Notes under the pieces: model-generated
The model's input: the letters and a program-made list of their open reading frames with translations, nothing else
The model's database searches: none
Told to the model about the DNA's origin: nothing
Virus record (IMG/VR): IMGVR_UViG_3300010354_000525
Coordinates: 1-26,668 of that record
Reading direction: 5' to 3' (one strand)
DNA: 26,668 bases
DNA from: a virus
Position numbers and translations under genes: made by a program
Part shown: positions 14,201-22,049 of the stretch, in pieces
Position numbering within the stretch: position 1 is the stretch's first letter
How the letters are laid out: every line of letters starts with the position of its first letter

Positions 14201-14487
14201 AACAGTTCAGTCACCTTCGTAACAGCCTTCATCATAATAGGCATAGGTAATACATTTTTCTTTGTGATGATTTCCTTGCCTTGTTCATCTAGCAATAGAT
14301 GTTTGACAACATCAACAATGTTTGCTGTGTTGTTTGTATCTGTGTTTGCTAGTTTCATAAACACATCCATTGGCTGACGATCATAAGTCCAAAAGGTTAC
14401 TGGCTCACCATATTGTTTTATGGTGTCCTCGTCATCAAGTTTGAGTTCTATTAGTAGGGGTTCTGCTGAAAGTTGTGATAATTTCAT
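14191..14487 (-). CDS. Tail assembly chaperone (gpG-like)
   Basis: A 98-residue protein from the ATG at 14487 (MKLSQLSAEPLLIELKLDDE), chosen because AGGAG stands 7 nt before it; an upstream in-frame codon at 14514 lacks this. The sequence PVTFWTYDRQPMDVFMKLAN and VVKHLLLDEQGKEIITKKNVLPMPIMMK look like the small acidic-helical chaperones found before tape measure genes. It ends in LLGK* at the slippery site GGGAAAA, so part of the ribosomes should shift to make the longer fusion. The main product and the fusion together would load the tape measure and recruit tail tube protein, as gpG and gpGT do in lambda. Confidence 0.8.
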   Translation of the reverse strand: MKLSQLSAEPLLIELKLDDEDTIKQYGEPVTFWTYDRQPMDVFMKLANTDTNNTANIVDVVKHLLLDEQGKEIITKKNVLPMPIMMKAVTKVTELLGK

Positions 14488-14503
14488 TTGTTGTCTCCTT
14501 TTA

Positions 14504-14695
14504 TTAGTTACCACTATATTTAGTATATCTCTCTTCCAATAATTGGTTGAGAAGTGCTAAACGAAATGTTTGTTTTGATCTCATTTGACGAATTGTTTGT
14601 TCCATGTTGTTTAGCATTGGAAGAAGTTTTGCTTCGTCAGCAATTAGGCTGCGTAACTTCTCTTCGTCTGTTTTTAGCCATGTATTGTCACTCAT
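14504..14695 (-). CDS. Small helical protein between tail tube and chaperone
   Basis: A 63-residue protein from the ATG at 14695 (MSDNTWLKTDEEKLRSLIAD), preceded by GAGG 5 nt upstream; it is rich in Leu, Glu, Lys, Gln with heptad-like spacing (LIADEAKLLPMLNNMEQTI), so it probably forms a coiled coil. The gene is separated from the major tail gene by a hairpin terminator and lies 16 nt before the chaperone start. No family recognised; a role in tail assembly is suggested only by position. Confidence 0.6.
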   Translation of the reverse strand: MSDNTWLKTDEEKLRSLIADEAKLLPMLNNMEQTIRQMRSKQTFRLALLNQLLEERYTKYSGN

Positions 14696-14711
14696 TTTTG
14701 CCTCGTTCAAT

Positions 14712-14742
14712 AGTTAGAAAGGGGACATGTCTCCATGTCCCC
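14712..14742 (-). terminator. Hairpin terminator after the major tail protein gene
   Basis: A perfect 9-bp stem GGGGACATG / CATGTCCCC (14742-14734 with 14729-14721) closes a 4-nt loop and is followed on the minus strand by TTTCT. The weak T-run suggests partial read-through, which would lower expression of downstream assembly genes relative to the abundant tail tube protein. Confidence 0.75.
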
Positions 14743-14756
14743 CGTCTTTAGTACAA

Positions 14757-15230
14757 TTATACTGTACCTGTTGTCATGCTACCTGTTACAGCGATTGTAA
14801 GAGGGCTCACCCAAATTGGTGAATCCGGACTTACAGTCGGAGCAACGCTAGATAGATAACCAGTTCCTGAATAGTATGACGCACCATTTGCTGATGAGTT
14901 ACCATTCATTACTAGTTTCCAACTTACTTTGACTTTATTGTTTGACAAGCCAGAAATACCACGCTGTGTAGCATTTCCAGTACCACCTGTACCGAACCAT
15001 ACATCATCATCTAACACTATGTTAGTTGATAATTCATTGTCGGCTGGAGTTGTAATCTTGTTCATATCTGTTGAACAGAAATCTACCCAAGAAAAAATTC
15101 CAGTGCTATTGGTGATAGTAATATCTTGTAAGCAAGTAACATCCAAAGGTGCGTTTGCTACATTTCCTGTATCAGTACTGACATACAAGTGAGGTTGTGT
15201 ACCTGTTGTATTTACTGTTATAGTTGCCAT
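14757..15230 (-). CDS. Major tail (tube) protein
   Basis: A 157-residue protein that is Thr, Ser, Gly, Asn-rich and predicted beta, matching tail tube proteins in size and character. The start has a very strong ribosome site (AAGGAGG, 7 nt before the ATG), and a strong hairpin terminator follows the stop, both fitting a highly expressed gene. It comes after the head-tail joining genes and before the chaperone pair, the standard place for the tail tube. The segment DDDVWFGTGGTGNATQRG (74-91) is probably a loop between strands. No sheath gene is present next to it, which supports a non-contractile tail. Confidence 0.8.
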   Translation of the reverse strand: MATITVNTTGTQPHLYVSTDTGNVANAPLDVTCLQDITITNSTGIFSWVDFCSTDMNKITTPADNELSTNIVLDDDVWFGTGGTGNATQRGISGLSNNKVKVSWKLVMNGNSSANGASYYSGTGYLSSVAPTVSPDSPIWVSPLTIAVTGSMTTGTV

Positions 15231-15258
15231 CGCTAATCCTCCTTATGTGTTAGTGGCA

Positions 15259-15681
15259 TCAATCATTATAATCCAAGCGTTTCAAATTGAATGTATAGGT
15301 ATGTTTTTCACTTCGCTGACCAAGTACTTCTGTTTTAGTAAAAGTAACTTCGTAATAGCCATCAAAGAAATTGCTGTTTGCCGCGAGGTCATTGATATGA
15401 CCTAATACAACTAAACTTTGTGGATCATTTTGGAATGAAACATATAATATTTCAAATTGATCTGTGACAGTATAAACGCTGCCACAGATCGTTGTTCCAA
15501 GTTGATTCACTTCTCTACTAATAGGGTGACAATCTCTTACATAAACACCAAAAGCAACAACATCATCGTTACTAGGATAAACGCCATTGACTTCTACAAT
15601 AGGAGTCAATACATTACACACTTCTCGCATATATGCTTCAAGTGCTTCTTTTGTAACCATAGGTTGATGTCCTGATGCCAT
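15259..15681 (-). CDS. Tail terminator-like protein
   Basis: A 140-residue protein starting MASGHQPMVTKEALEAYMRE with an N-terminal helix followed by alternating strands (FEILYVSF, YYEVTFTKTEV, HTYTFNLKRL). This helix-then-beta layout and its place directly before the tail tube gene fit tail terminators (lambda gpU-like), which stop tube growth and join the tail to the head. The start overlaps the upstream stop as TGATG, with GGAGA about 8 nt before it. The assignment is by position and size. Confidence 0.6.
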   Translation of the reverse strand: MASGHQPMVTKEALEAYMREVCNVLTPIVEVNGVYPSNDDVVAFGVYVRDCHPISREVNQLGTTICGSVYTVTDQFEILYVSFQNDPQSLVVLGHINDLAANSNFFDGYYEVTFTKTEVLGQRSEKHTYTFNLKRLDYND

Positions 15682-16208
15682 CAGAAATATCTCCTGTCAT
15701 TGTTGAAATAGTCCACATCTGCTGTCCAATTTTCTTCTAACTTCGTTGTTGGTCCGTTAGGAGCATCTTGGTTCAGATCATACCAGTTCATCAATTGTAT
15801 TGCTTTTTCCCATTCACTCTGATATCTACGCAAGGCATGACTAAAGTTTGCTTGATCAACTTCATTGACATTACTAGTGTCAGTTACAATTGATTCATAG
15901 AAAACTTTGACAGCCATGAAAGTATCAAGTCGTATCAAAGTTTGATCATTTTTGATGAGCAAACTAGGATTGAATGATGAAATCATAGCACCATTAGGTA
16001 AGTTAGTGTAATAACTCGCACCAAATACAGTATCACAATACTTTGGCCACCAGCCCCACTCCATTTGATAAAGTATCTCCTGGCTTCCTACTTTGAAGTA
16101 GTCATCCCAGTTGACATTCATTTGAGCGGCGCGGCGTTCAGCGGCAGGATCATAAAAAATTATGTCCTGTACTGTGGCATTGCTTATTCTTTGATATGGT
16201 ACGCTCAT
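15681..16208 (-). CDS. Head-tail connector / neck protein
   Basis: A 175-residue protein between the major capsid gene and the tail terminator-like gene. Its helical C-terminal half (FSHALRRYQSEWEKAIQLMNWYDL, about 122-145) and aromatic-rich middle (ILYQMEWGWWPKYCD, about 45-59) are unlike scaffold or tube proteins. In related gene orders this slot holds the adaptor or stopper protein that caps the portal. The ribosome site AGGA lies about 10 nt before the ATG. No recognised named family. Confidence 0.6.
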   Translation of the reverse strand: MSVPYQRISNATVQDIIFYDPAAERRAAQMNVNWDDYFKVGSQEILYQMEWGWWPKYCDTVFGASYYTNLPNGAMISSFNPSLLIKNDQTLIRLDTFMAVKVFYESIVTDTSNVNEVDQANFSHALRRYQSEWEKAIQLMNWYDLNQDAPNGPTTKLEENWTADVDYFNNDRRYF

Positions 16209-16234
16209 GTGATTACTTTCCTATACTAGTTCAA

Positions 16235-17278
16235 TTAGGCCTGCTGGATATTGATTGCTCCACCACGACGAAGGTCAGCCACGCCTGAACCCATGTAGGC
16301 CAAGCCAGTGAGCCACATCTGTAAGCCGCCCGGTTTTTCGCCCATCTTTATTTGTAGGCCTTCTTTGATTACAGTAATCAATGCTGAATCGTGGAAGTAT
16401 GAACCTACCAAGCAAGATGTTGATGCGACACCATCAATTGTGCGACTTGCGCTTGATAAGAAAGTAGTGAATACCACGCGGCATCCATAAACATTCTCAA
16501 TTGCGCCAGTAGTTAGCAATTCGTTACCTAATGCTGACAAGTTGTTGTTTACAGCACCGCCAGTTAGTTCTTGTAACAAGCGTGTCTGTGTTGAACCTAC
16601 AACTCCGTCATCACCGTTGCTATCTAGTACGATAACTGGTACGCCTGGCAAACGAGCAACTTTATAGTTCTGTTTGACATTGCGAATCAATTCTAGTACT
16701 GTAGTTGAAGTAAAGCCTGCTGTGCTGTTGGCTGTAGTGTTTGATCCTGCTGGTAGCAATTCCATAGCACCTAACTGTAACGGACGATTGAAACCGTCTG
16801 CTGGAGTTACTGCGTAGTTTTGGTTACCTACAGTTGCCTTGAACTGTGTGAAGGCTTGGCAAACACGAATGTCTACCTTTTCGCCATATGACTCACCTAG
16901 TTCTTCACCTAGAGTTGCTGCCAACTGGAATGATGTAGTCCAAGCATAGAACACATCAAATGCTGTTGCGGCAACCGCTGGTGCGGCTGTGATTGAACGC
17001 TGTGCCAAAGCAGGGTTTTGTTCAAACGCTGCCGGGCTCGTACCGAAACCGTTACCATAAACTGCCGCGTTACCACCTTGGTAAGCATTTGGTTCATAGT
17101 CCTGATATGTAATCGGTGCGAAGTTTGGTACCAAGTACTCATTTCCTTGGTTTGGAGCCACAGTAGTAGTGAAATTTACTAAACCTGTGGACTCATGTAA
17201 GGCGCGCAAGGCGAAGTTTGCTATGGTTGCTGTAAAACCAAAATCTTCGGAACTTGGGCCGTCTAATGTATAAGCCAT
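16235..17278 (-). CDS. Major capsid protein
   Basis: A 347-residue protein beginning MAYTLDGPSSEDFGFTATIA. Position directly after a scaffold-like gene and the portal, the size, the Gly/Ala/Thr-rich composition, and an excellent ribosome site (AAAGGAGAGGATC before the ATG) indicate the main coat protein, presumably of the HK97 fold. The C-terminal segment GEKPGGLQMWLTGLAYMGSGV (about 312-332) is typical of the beta/helix ends of coat proteins. No protease gene and no cleavage motif were seen, so assembly probably uses a separate scaffold without maturation cleavage. Confidence 0.85.
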   Translation of the reverse strand: MAYTLDGPSSEDFGFTATIANFALRALHESTGLVNFTTTVAPNQGNEYLVPNFAPITYQDYEPNAYQGGNAAVYGNGFGTSPAAFEQNPALAQRSITAAPAVAATAFDVFYAWTTSFQLAATLGEELGESYGEKVDIRVCQAFTQFKATVGNQNYAVTPADGFNRPLQLGAMELLPAGSNTTANSTAGFTSTTVLELIRNVKQNYKVARLPGVPVIVLDSNGDDGVVGSTQTRLLQELTGGAVNNNLSALGNELLTTGAIENVYGCRVVFTTFLSSASRTIDGVASTSCLVGSYFHDSALITVIKEGLQIKMGEKPGGLQMWLTGLAYMGSGVADLRRGGAINIQQA

Positions 17279-17297
17279 GATCCTCTCCTTTTATGGG

Positions 17298-18077
17298 CTA
17301 TATAACTTTCTTGGAAAACGAACTGACGCTAGCACTTACTTTTGTATTTTTGAGACCGATACCTTTTCCTAATCCCATCTTTGCTGCCCACTGATTGAAT
17401 TCAGCAGGGTTGCGAGAATAGTCAGGTACTTGTTCCATAGTACTTCCAGCAAATTGCTGTTGTCCTGGTCGTAATCCAGAACCTGCTGATAGATTGCTTT
17501 GCTTTAGTAACTTTGGATTACCTTGAGCAACTTCCTCTATCAAACCTCTTATTGTGAGTGGATTACCATCCATTCCATAACGCTCTTGACCTTTATTATT
17601 GACAATCACATATGAGCCGTCCTTGCCAAACTTGATATTGCTTTTGATTTTTTGTAAAGCATAATCTTGTAAGTCAGGATCAAATTTATCACCCATAGTG
17701 CGCAAAATATCAGAATCAAGTTCCTTTACTCTCAATGCTCTATCTTTGCTAGCAAGATCACGCTGGAGTTTTAGGAATTGCTCACGGAGGTCGGTAGTAT
17801 CACTAGAAACTTCTTCACGCCCCATGCGTGAATCTGATAGTTCCTCGTCCACTGGCTGTGCGTTGCCACCGGTTTTTTGAGAACTCGTTCTTGCCACATA
17901 TGCTAATGCTGCCTCTACTGATTCAAATTGTTGACCGCTTGCTTGAGACAATGCGTTCAAAATAGAACTAGTAGTGCTTTTGCGAATAGCACCTGGATTG
18001 ATCTTGTTCTCTGTAGTGTTTTCACTTGTATCTACTTCAAGGGCTGTATCGTTGCCAGCGTTGTTTTCTATATTCAT
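17298..18077 (-). CDS. Scaffolding protein
   Basis: A 259-residue, highly charged and low-complexity protein. Residues about 1-90 are polar and probably disordered; a coiled coil runs at about 94-121 (TDLREQFLKLQRDLASKDRA); the C-terminus is basic (GLKNTKVSASVSSFSKKVI), as in scaffolds whose C-terminal helix contacts the coat protein. It lies between portal and coat genes, the usual place. The ribosome site AAAGAGG precedes the ATG. It would guide procapsid assembly and then leave. Confidence 0.8.
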   Translation of the reverse strand: MNIENNAGNDTALEVDTSENTTENKINPGAIRKSTTSSILNALSQASGQQFESVEAALAYVARTSSQKTGGNAQPVDEELSDSRMGREEVSSDTTDLREQFLKLQRDLASKDRALRVKELDSDILRTMGDKFDPDLQDYALQKIKSNIKFGKDGSYVIVNNKGQERYGMDGNPLTIRGLIEEVAQGNPKLLKQSNLSAGSGLRPGQQQFAGSTMEQVPDYSRNPAEFNQWAAKMGLGKGIGLKNTKVSASVSSFSKKVI

Positions 18078-18111
18078 AAGTCCTCTTTAGTTATGTCGTA
18101 ACAAACGATGT

Positions 18112-19722
18112 TTATCTACCTGTGTTGACACCCACAAGTTGTGTTGTCACAGCCTGTGGTGTTTCAAAACTCTGTCCTGTGAATGCGACAGGTGTACCTA
18201 CACCATCGCCTTCATCTTCACCTCCACTATCATATTCTGTGTCATCGCCATAGACACCTTCTTTCTCACCGAAATCTTCTGTTGTAGGTATTTGATCACC
18301 TAGATCACGGCTATTGACTTGAGTATTATCTTCTGTCATCAATGTTTTGACAGCAGGATCTGTGATAGTATCAATATAGGCTTGTTCGTATTGTGGAATT
18401 CTTTCAGCAGGAGCCAACATACCAATAATTTCTTTGGTGATGAGGCTATCAATGATAGGATTACTTGCGACCATTGTTTTTGCTTGTCCAAACAATGCTA
18501 ATCTATAATTAGTATCGTGTGCTTCATAATCTGTGTTGTAATGTACTTCACCTGCCCAACGCATGTTCATAAATCGTGCGGCATATGTAAAGATCATTTC
18601 TTCAACAACTTCCATCAATCGTGCTTTGCTTTTTGCTAATCTATGAAGTTGTTTGCGTTCTTCAATAATCGCTATTCCTGACGCTAACTGATTCTTTGAA
18701 TTACGCAAACCACCTAAACCAGTAAGTGCTTCAATTTGTTCTAATATATCTTGTTGTGCTTTCAATATCTTGTCAACATCACCTGTGTCAACAGGTATTG
18801 CTTCAACTTGTCCTGTAGTGCCACGAACGATAGCACCTGCGTGTACAGGTATTGCTATACCTTTATCAGCACGAATAATTGTCTTGGCAAATTGAATGCT
18901 TGTATATTTTTCGCATTCTAATTTATAGTGTTCACGCATTGCGTCACTTGCGCTATCAATGTCGCTGATACCAAAATCTAAACTTCTTGGATCTCTACGA
19001 CCATATGCTATGAACACAGGCACGCTCATGCCTGCTGGAAATTCGCCACGACCTATTTCTTCAACTTCATTCTTTGCTACATTCTTACTGACTTCGTAAC
19101 TGACCCAGTAACTTGGCATGTTATCTTCGCCAAGATGATAGCACTTGATATACCAACTGTCATCTTCTTCTGCTTCAAGTATTTTTACATACTTGACCAT
19201 AGGCTTACCGCCAAACCATTCCCACTCCCAGTCCCATACATTGAGTGGATTTATTGCTACCACATAGGGTCTACCTAGATTGCCTTCGCCTTCTTGTGGC
19301 ATGTCTACCGCGATCCAGCAATGTCCATAGATGCTAGTCAAGTCACCAACTTGTTCCATGAAACTATCTAAATTACGATTGTTTAGATCGCTATCTAATA
19401 GAAACAGTTCGCTCCACTCTATGTTGTCTGGGCTTATGGCTACACCGTTAGGTGTACAAAAACGCAATTCACGCTTGACACCTGGCTCAAACAACACATC
19501 ATTGATAGTATCTACAACATAACGACAGATTGGCTGTGCCACTGTGTTGCGTACTAGATCAATGTATAGGTTGCTATCTTCGCTAGGTCTTTTCTTGCGT
19601 ACATAAGTTTTGAAACTGTAGCCGCCAAGATATGATATCTGATAACTCAACATCTGTTCGTATGTTGCGTTATAGATTGGATTTTTCTTTATCAGTTCAT
19701 GTGCGTTCATATTTTTTCCCAT
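18112..19722 (-). CDS. Portal protein
   Basis: A 536-residue protein of portal size, between the terminase/HNH genes and the scaffold gene. Features include the N-terminal helical segment, TVAQPICRYVVDTINDVLF (about 68-86), the central beta domain around VAINPLNVWDWEWEW, and the long helical stretch about 320-390 (DKILKAQQDILEQIEALTGLGG then a charged helix) that would form the portal stem and crown. The last 70 residues are acidic and Gly-rich, probably disordered. Start 19722 gives MGKNMNAHE; the ATG at 19710 (MNAHELIKK) is an equally possible start, preceded by GGGA. The portal forms the DNA channel of the head. Confidence 0.9.
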   Translation of the reverse strand: MGKNMNAHELIKKNPIYNATYEQMLSYQISYLGGYSFKTYVRKKRPSEDSNLYIDLVRNTVAQPICRYVVDTINDVLFEPGVKRELRFCTPNGVAISPDNIEWSELFLLDSDLNNRNLDSFMEQVGDLTSIYGHCWIAVDMPQEGEGNLGRPYVVAINPLNVWDWEWEWFGGKPMVKYVKILEAEEDDSWYIKCYHLGEDNMPSYWVSYEVSKNVAKNEVEEIGRGEFPAGMSVPVFIAYGRRDPRSLDFGISDIDSASDAMREHYKLECEKYTSIQFAKTIIRADKGIAIPVHAGAIVRGTTGQVEAIPVDTGDVDKILKAQQDILEQIEALTGLGGLRNSKNQLASGIAIIEERKQLHRLAKSKARLMEVVEEMIFTYAARFMNMRWAGEVHYNTDYEAHDTNYRLALFGQAKTMVASNPIIDSLITKEIIGMLAPAERIPQYEQAYIDTITDPAVKTLMTEDNTQVNSRDLGDQIPTTEDFGEKEGVYGDDTEYDSGGEDEGDGVGTPVAFTGQSFETPQAVTTQLVGVNTGR

Positions 19723-19768
19723 TGACGATCTATTTCGTCAAAGCAAGGTTCGCCAATAGTATATTACA

Positions 19769-20242
19769 TTATTTATACATGGACTTTACAAACTCATAAT
19801 ATGAGTTCATCATTCCTGGATAACAATTTTTGTGTACTCTGCTAAACCATGTCACATGTGTTTCTCTTTTACAGTATTCACATGTCAATACAGGTACTTT
19901 TGGTCGCATCCATTGATTTCCATGCTTTTCCATGATGCGTTTGACTCTAGTTTTGCTATCGCCTAATACAAGATGATCTGGATTGACACATATGGTGTTC
20001 AAGCATGTATGTTGTACTTCTTTATGCTTGATATACAAGCCCTTATGTCTTGCCATTGCTCTATGTACAGTAACCATCTTGGGGTCACCTTCTTTGCTAT
20101 CGCCTTTGATCAAACCGTAGCCTGCGTTATTCACTGGTCCGGTCCATAACCAGCATTTACTTTGATCTTTAGGTATCTTTGTGCGCTCTAGTATGCGCTC
20201 ATGTATAGGTGTGCTTCTATTAGCATATTTTCTTTTGTTCAT
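19769..20242 (-). CDS. HNH endonuclease between terminase and portal
   Basis: A 157-residue protein with the HNH_3-type layout: CWLWTGPVNNAGYGLI (30-45), VTVHRAMARHKG (57-68), then H78-x-C80, C85-x-N87 and H90 in VQHTCLNTICVNPDHLVLG, giving the His-Asn-His site with supporting cysteines. A second Cys pair (C121, C124) with H137/C140 may form another zinc site. Free-standing HNH genes of this type occur as homing endonucleases, but HNH proteins beside TerL are also packaging partners in cos phages. The gene is in the same operon, with GAGG before the ATG and its stop overlapping a TATAAATA box. Confidence 0.85.
   Translation of the reverse strand: MNKRKYANRSTPIHERILERTKIPKDQSKCWLWTGPVNNAGYGLIKGDSKEGDPKMVTVHRAMARHKGLYIKHKEVQHTCLNTICVNPDHLVLGDSKTRVKRIMEKHGNQWMRPKVPVLTCEYCKRETHVTWFSRVHKNCYPGMMNSYYEFVKSMYK
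19770..19777 (-). promoter_or_regulatory. TATAAATA box before the portal gene, late promoter candidate
   Basis: The minus strand has TATAAATA over the end of the HNH gene (it includes the TAA stop), 47 nt before the portal start. It matches the T4-type late promoter consensus exactly and stands at a natural break where the structural genes begin. Confidence 0.35.
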
Positions 20243-20257
20243 ATGTTCCTCATTTGT

Positions 20258-21688
20258 TTAGTATGTCATGTAATCTTTTTCTTCTGGCGACATCAATTCT
20301 TCCCACGATGGGCCGCCTGGATATAATGGACTATCTGGCATATATTGATTTGCTGGATCATTCATTCTAGCATATCGTGGATCCATGCCTACATAGTCAG
20401 GGAAATTCTGTTCATGCGACACAGGGAACAAGTGATGTATACCATATCGTATACAGTCGCCTAATCCATCTATGTGTGCGTATTTTTGTTCTGTGTATTT
20501 TACAAGTTTCTTTCTTGTGCCATCTTCAAAGTGATATGTTTGTAATGCTTCAATCAATAGTTCGTCATCTTTGCGTAGTATCAAGCCACCACGATTGATA
20601 AAACTATTGCTACTGTTGTCTGTGTCACTAATCAATGGATTGCTCTTGCGATTGTTTATAATCGTAAAGCCATATTTTTCTAATATGATCTGATCGCTTA
20701 TACCAAATGGACTAGTTGTGTCACGGTTCAATTGACTGCCGCTCATGTCAATCACGCTAAACAATCTGCGTCTTGGAAAATCATTTCGTATAGCAAGTGC
20801 GATACCTTCTGTGCTACAGTCAGGTATAGCATAACTTTTCAATATTTCTATCGTGCCATTCTTTTCGCCTGCTTTTGTTACTTGCGCAACAACAGCACAC
20901 ATCCTACGCTTGTTGAAGTCATGGAAAGTATATAAGTCACTATTCTTGTCAATGATATATTCAACACTATGCTTATGTTTGTCAAATGTGTAAAACATCT
21001 GATCAGCCACGCTTTCCCAGGCACACATATAATCTTGCGCAAACTTCAATGGACTCAACAATCTTTTTTGTTCAGTAATAAAAGTTTTGTTGCCACTACG
21101 CATCTGCTCATAGTTGTAATGACGAACAACATATAAGTCACTACGATCTAGTGCCATTTTGAATAGATCGTATAGTGGACCTGTACCATTAGGCGTGCTA
21201 ATCACAATCAAGCGACCTGCTGTGTCAGGCTGACCTACTTTAGGACGCAAACGATTTGTGATTTCTTGTAGTGTATCTGCTGTGTACAATGCGGCTTCGT
21301 CAGCGATCCATACGCCAACATTGAGACCGCGTAAGTTTTCTCTTTGCTCTGCTGATTTACAACGAATGAATATACCATTTGGAAACTTTATAGTCATATC
21401 GCTGTTATTGATATCACTACCATCACGCAAACCAAAGTATGTCATACAACTTTTCTTCAGTGGCTCCCAGATCAATGATTTTATCATTGCGCCAGTTGGA
21501 GCCGAGTATATGATATCTTTGCCCTTGTGATATCTTTCATTGATAGCAAATATAGGTAATGCTACGCTAGCGAGAAATGTCTTGCCACTACCTACTGGTA
21601 ATATGTCAATACAATGCTTATCTGTGTTGAGCCAATCCATCAACACAGTTTGTTGCTCGCCGTATAGTGGTACCTCTACTGTATTCAT
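20258..21688 (-). CDS. Terminase large subunit
   Basis: A 476-residue packaging motor. The ATPase domain has Walker A PVGSGKT (31-37), Walker B VWIADEAAL with D130/E131, and motif III STPNG (164-168). The nuclease domain shows the acidic triad candidates D257 (FHDFNKRRM), D314 (SVIDMSGSQ) and D411 (DGLGDCIRYG). It translocates DNA into the procapsid through the portal and cuts concatemers. The start overlaps the small subunit's stop by ATGA, so the two are coupled. Sequence and order are standard; the packaging mode (cos or headful) cannot be told from this sequence. Confidence 0.95.
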   Translation of the reverse strand: MNTVEVPLYGEQQTVLMDWLNTDKHCIDILPVGSGKTFLASVALPIFAINERYHKGKDIIYSAPTGAMIKSLIWEPLKKSCMTYFGLRDGSDINNSDMTIKFPNGIFIRCKSAEQRENLRGLNVGVWIADEAALYTADTLQEITNRLRPKVGQPDTAGRLIVISTPNGTGPLYDLFKMALDRSDLYVVRHYNYEQMRSGNKTFITEQKRLLSPLKFAQDYMCAWESVADQMFYTFDKHKHSVEYIIDKNSDLYTFHDFNKRRMCAVVAQVTKAGEKNGTIEILKSYAIPDCSTEGIALAIRNDFPRRRLFSVIDMSGSQLNRDTTSPFGISDQIILEKYGFTIINNRKSNPLISDTDNSSNSFINRGGLILRKDDELLIEALQTYHFEDGTRKKLVKYTEQKYAHIDGLGDCIRYGIHHLFPVSHEQNFPDYVGMDPRYARMNDPANQYMPDSPLYPGGPSWEELMSPEEKDYMTY

Positions 21689-22035
21689 TCAGATTTTACG
21701 ATTACAGGTACTTCTATCCATTCGTTAGTTTCTTGTTTAGGAAACACGAATTGTGTATTGATATGCTCACCATTGCTAGTGATGTCAACTTTATCAGCAA
21801 TTACTTTTGCTAATATAGTTTTCTCATAATCTCTTACAGCATGCCAATCGTTCATAGTCATTGCTAGTTTATAGTGTTCTGCTAACAATTGCTCAAACTT
21901 CTTGCCTGTTGTTTTCTGTATCTGTTTCAACAGTTCGCTGCCACTCAATTTCTGTATGGCACCCTTCTTGCGTCCCGCTCCAGGACGAGCACCGCCTTTT
22001 GGCTTCTTCCCTGATATCTCTGCTATGTCTAACAT
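21685..22035 (-). CDS. Terminase small subunit
   Basis: A 116-residue protein with the N-terminal basic motif KPKGGARPGAGRKKG (11-25), seen in many small terminases, followed by a helical region (LSGSELLKQIQKTTGKKFEQ) and a beta-like C-terminus. Small terminases bind the packaging start site and hand DNA to TerL. The gene precedes TerL with an ATGA overlap and has GGAG 8 nt before its ATG. The motif and order make the assignment good even though the protein is short. Confidence 0.85.
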   Translation of the reverse strand: MLDIAEISGKKPKGGARPGAGRKKGAIQKLSGSELLKQIQKTTGKKFEQLLAEHYKLAMTMNDWHAVRDYEKTILAKVIADKVDITSNGEHINTQFVFPKQETNEWIEVPVIVKSE

Positions 22036-22049
22036 TTATGTAACTCCCA

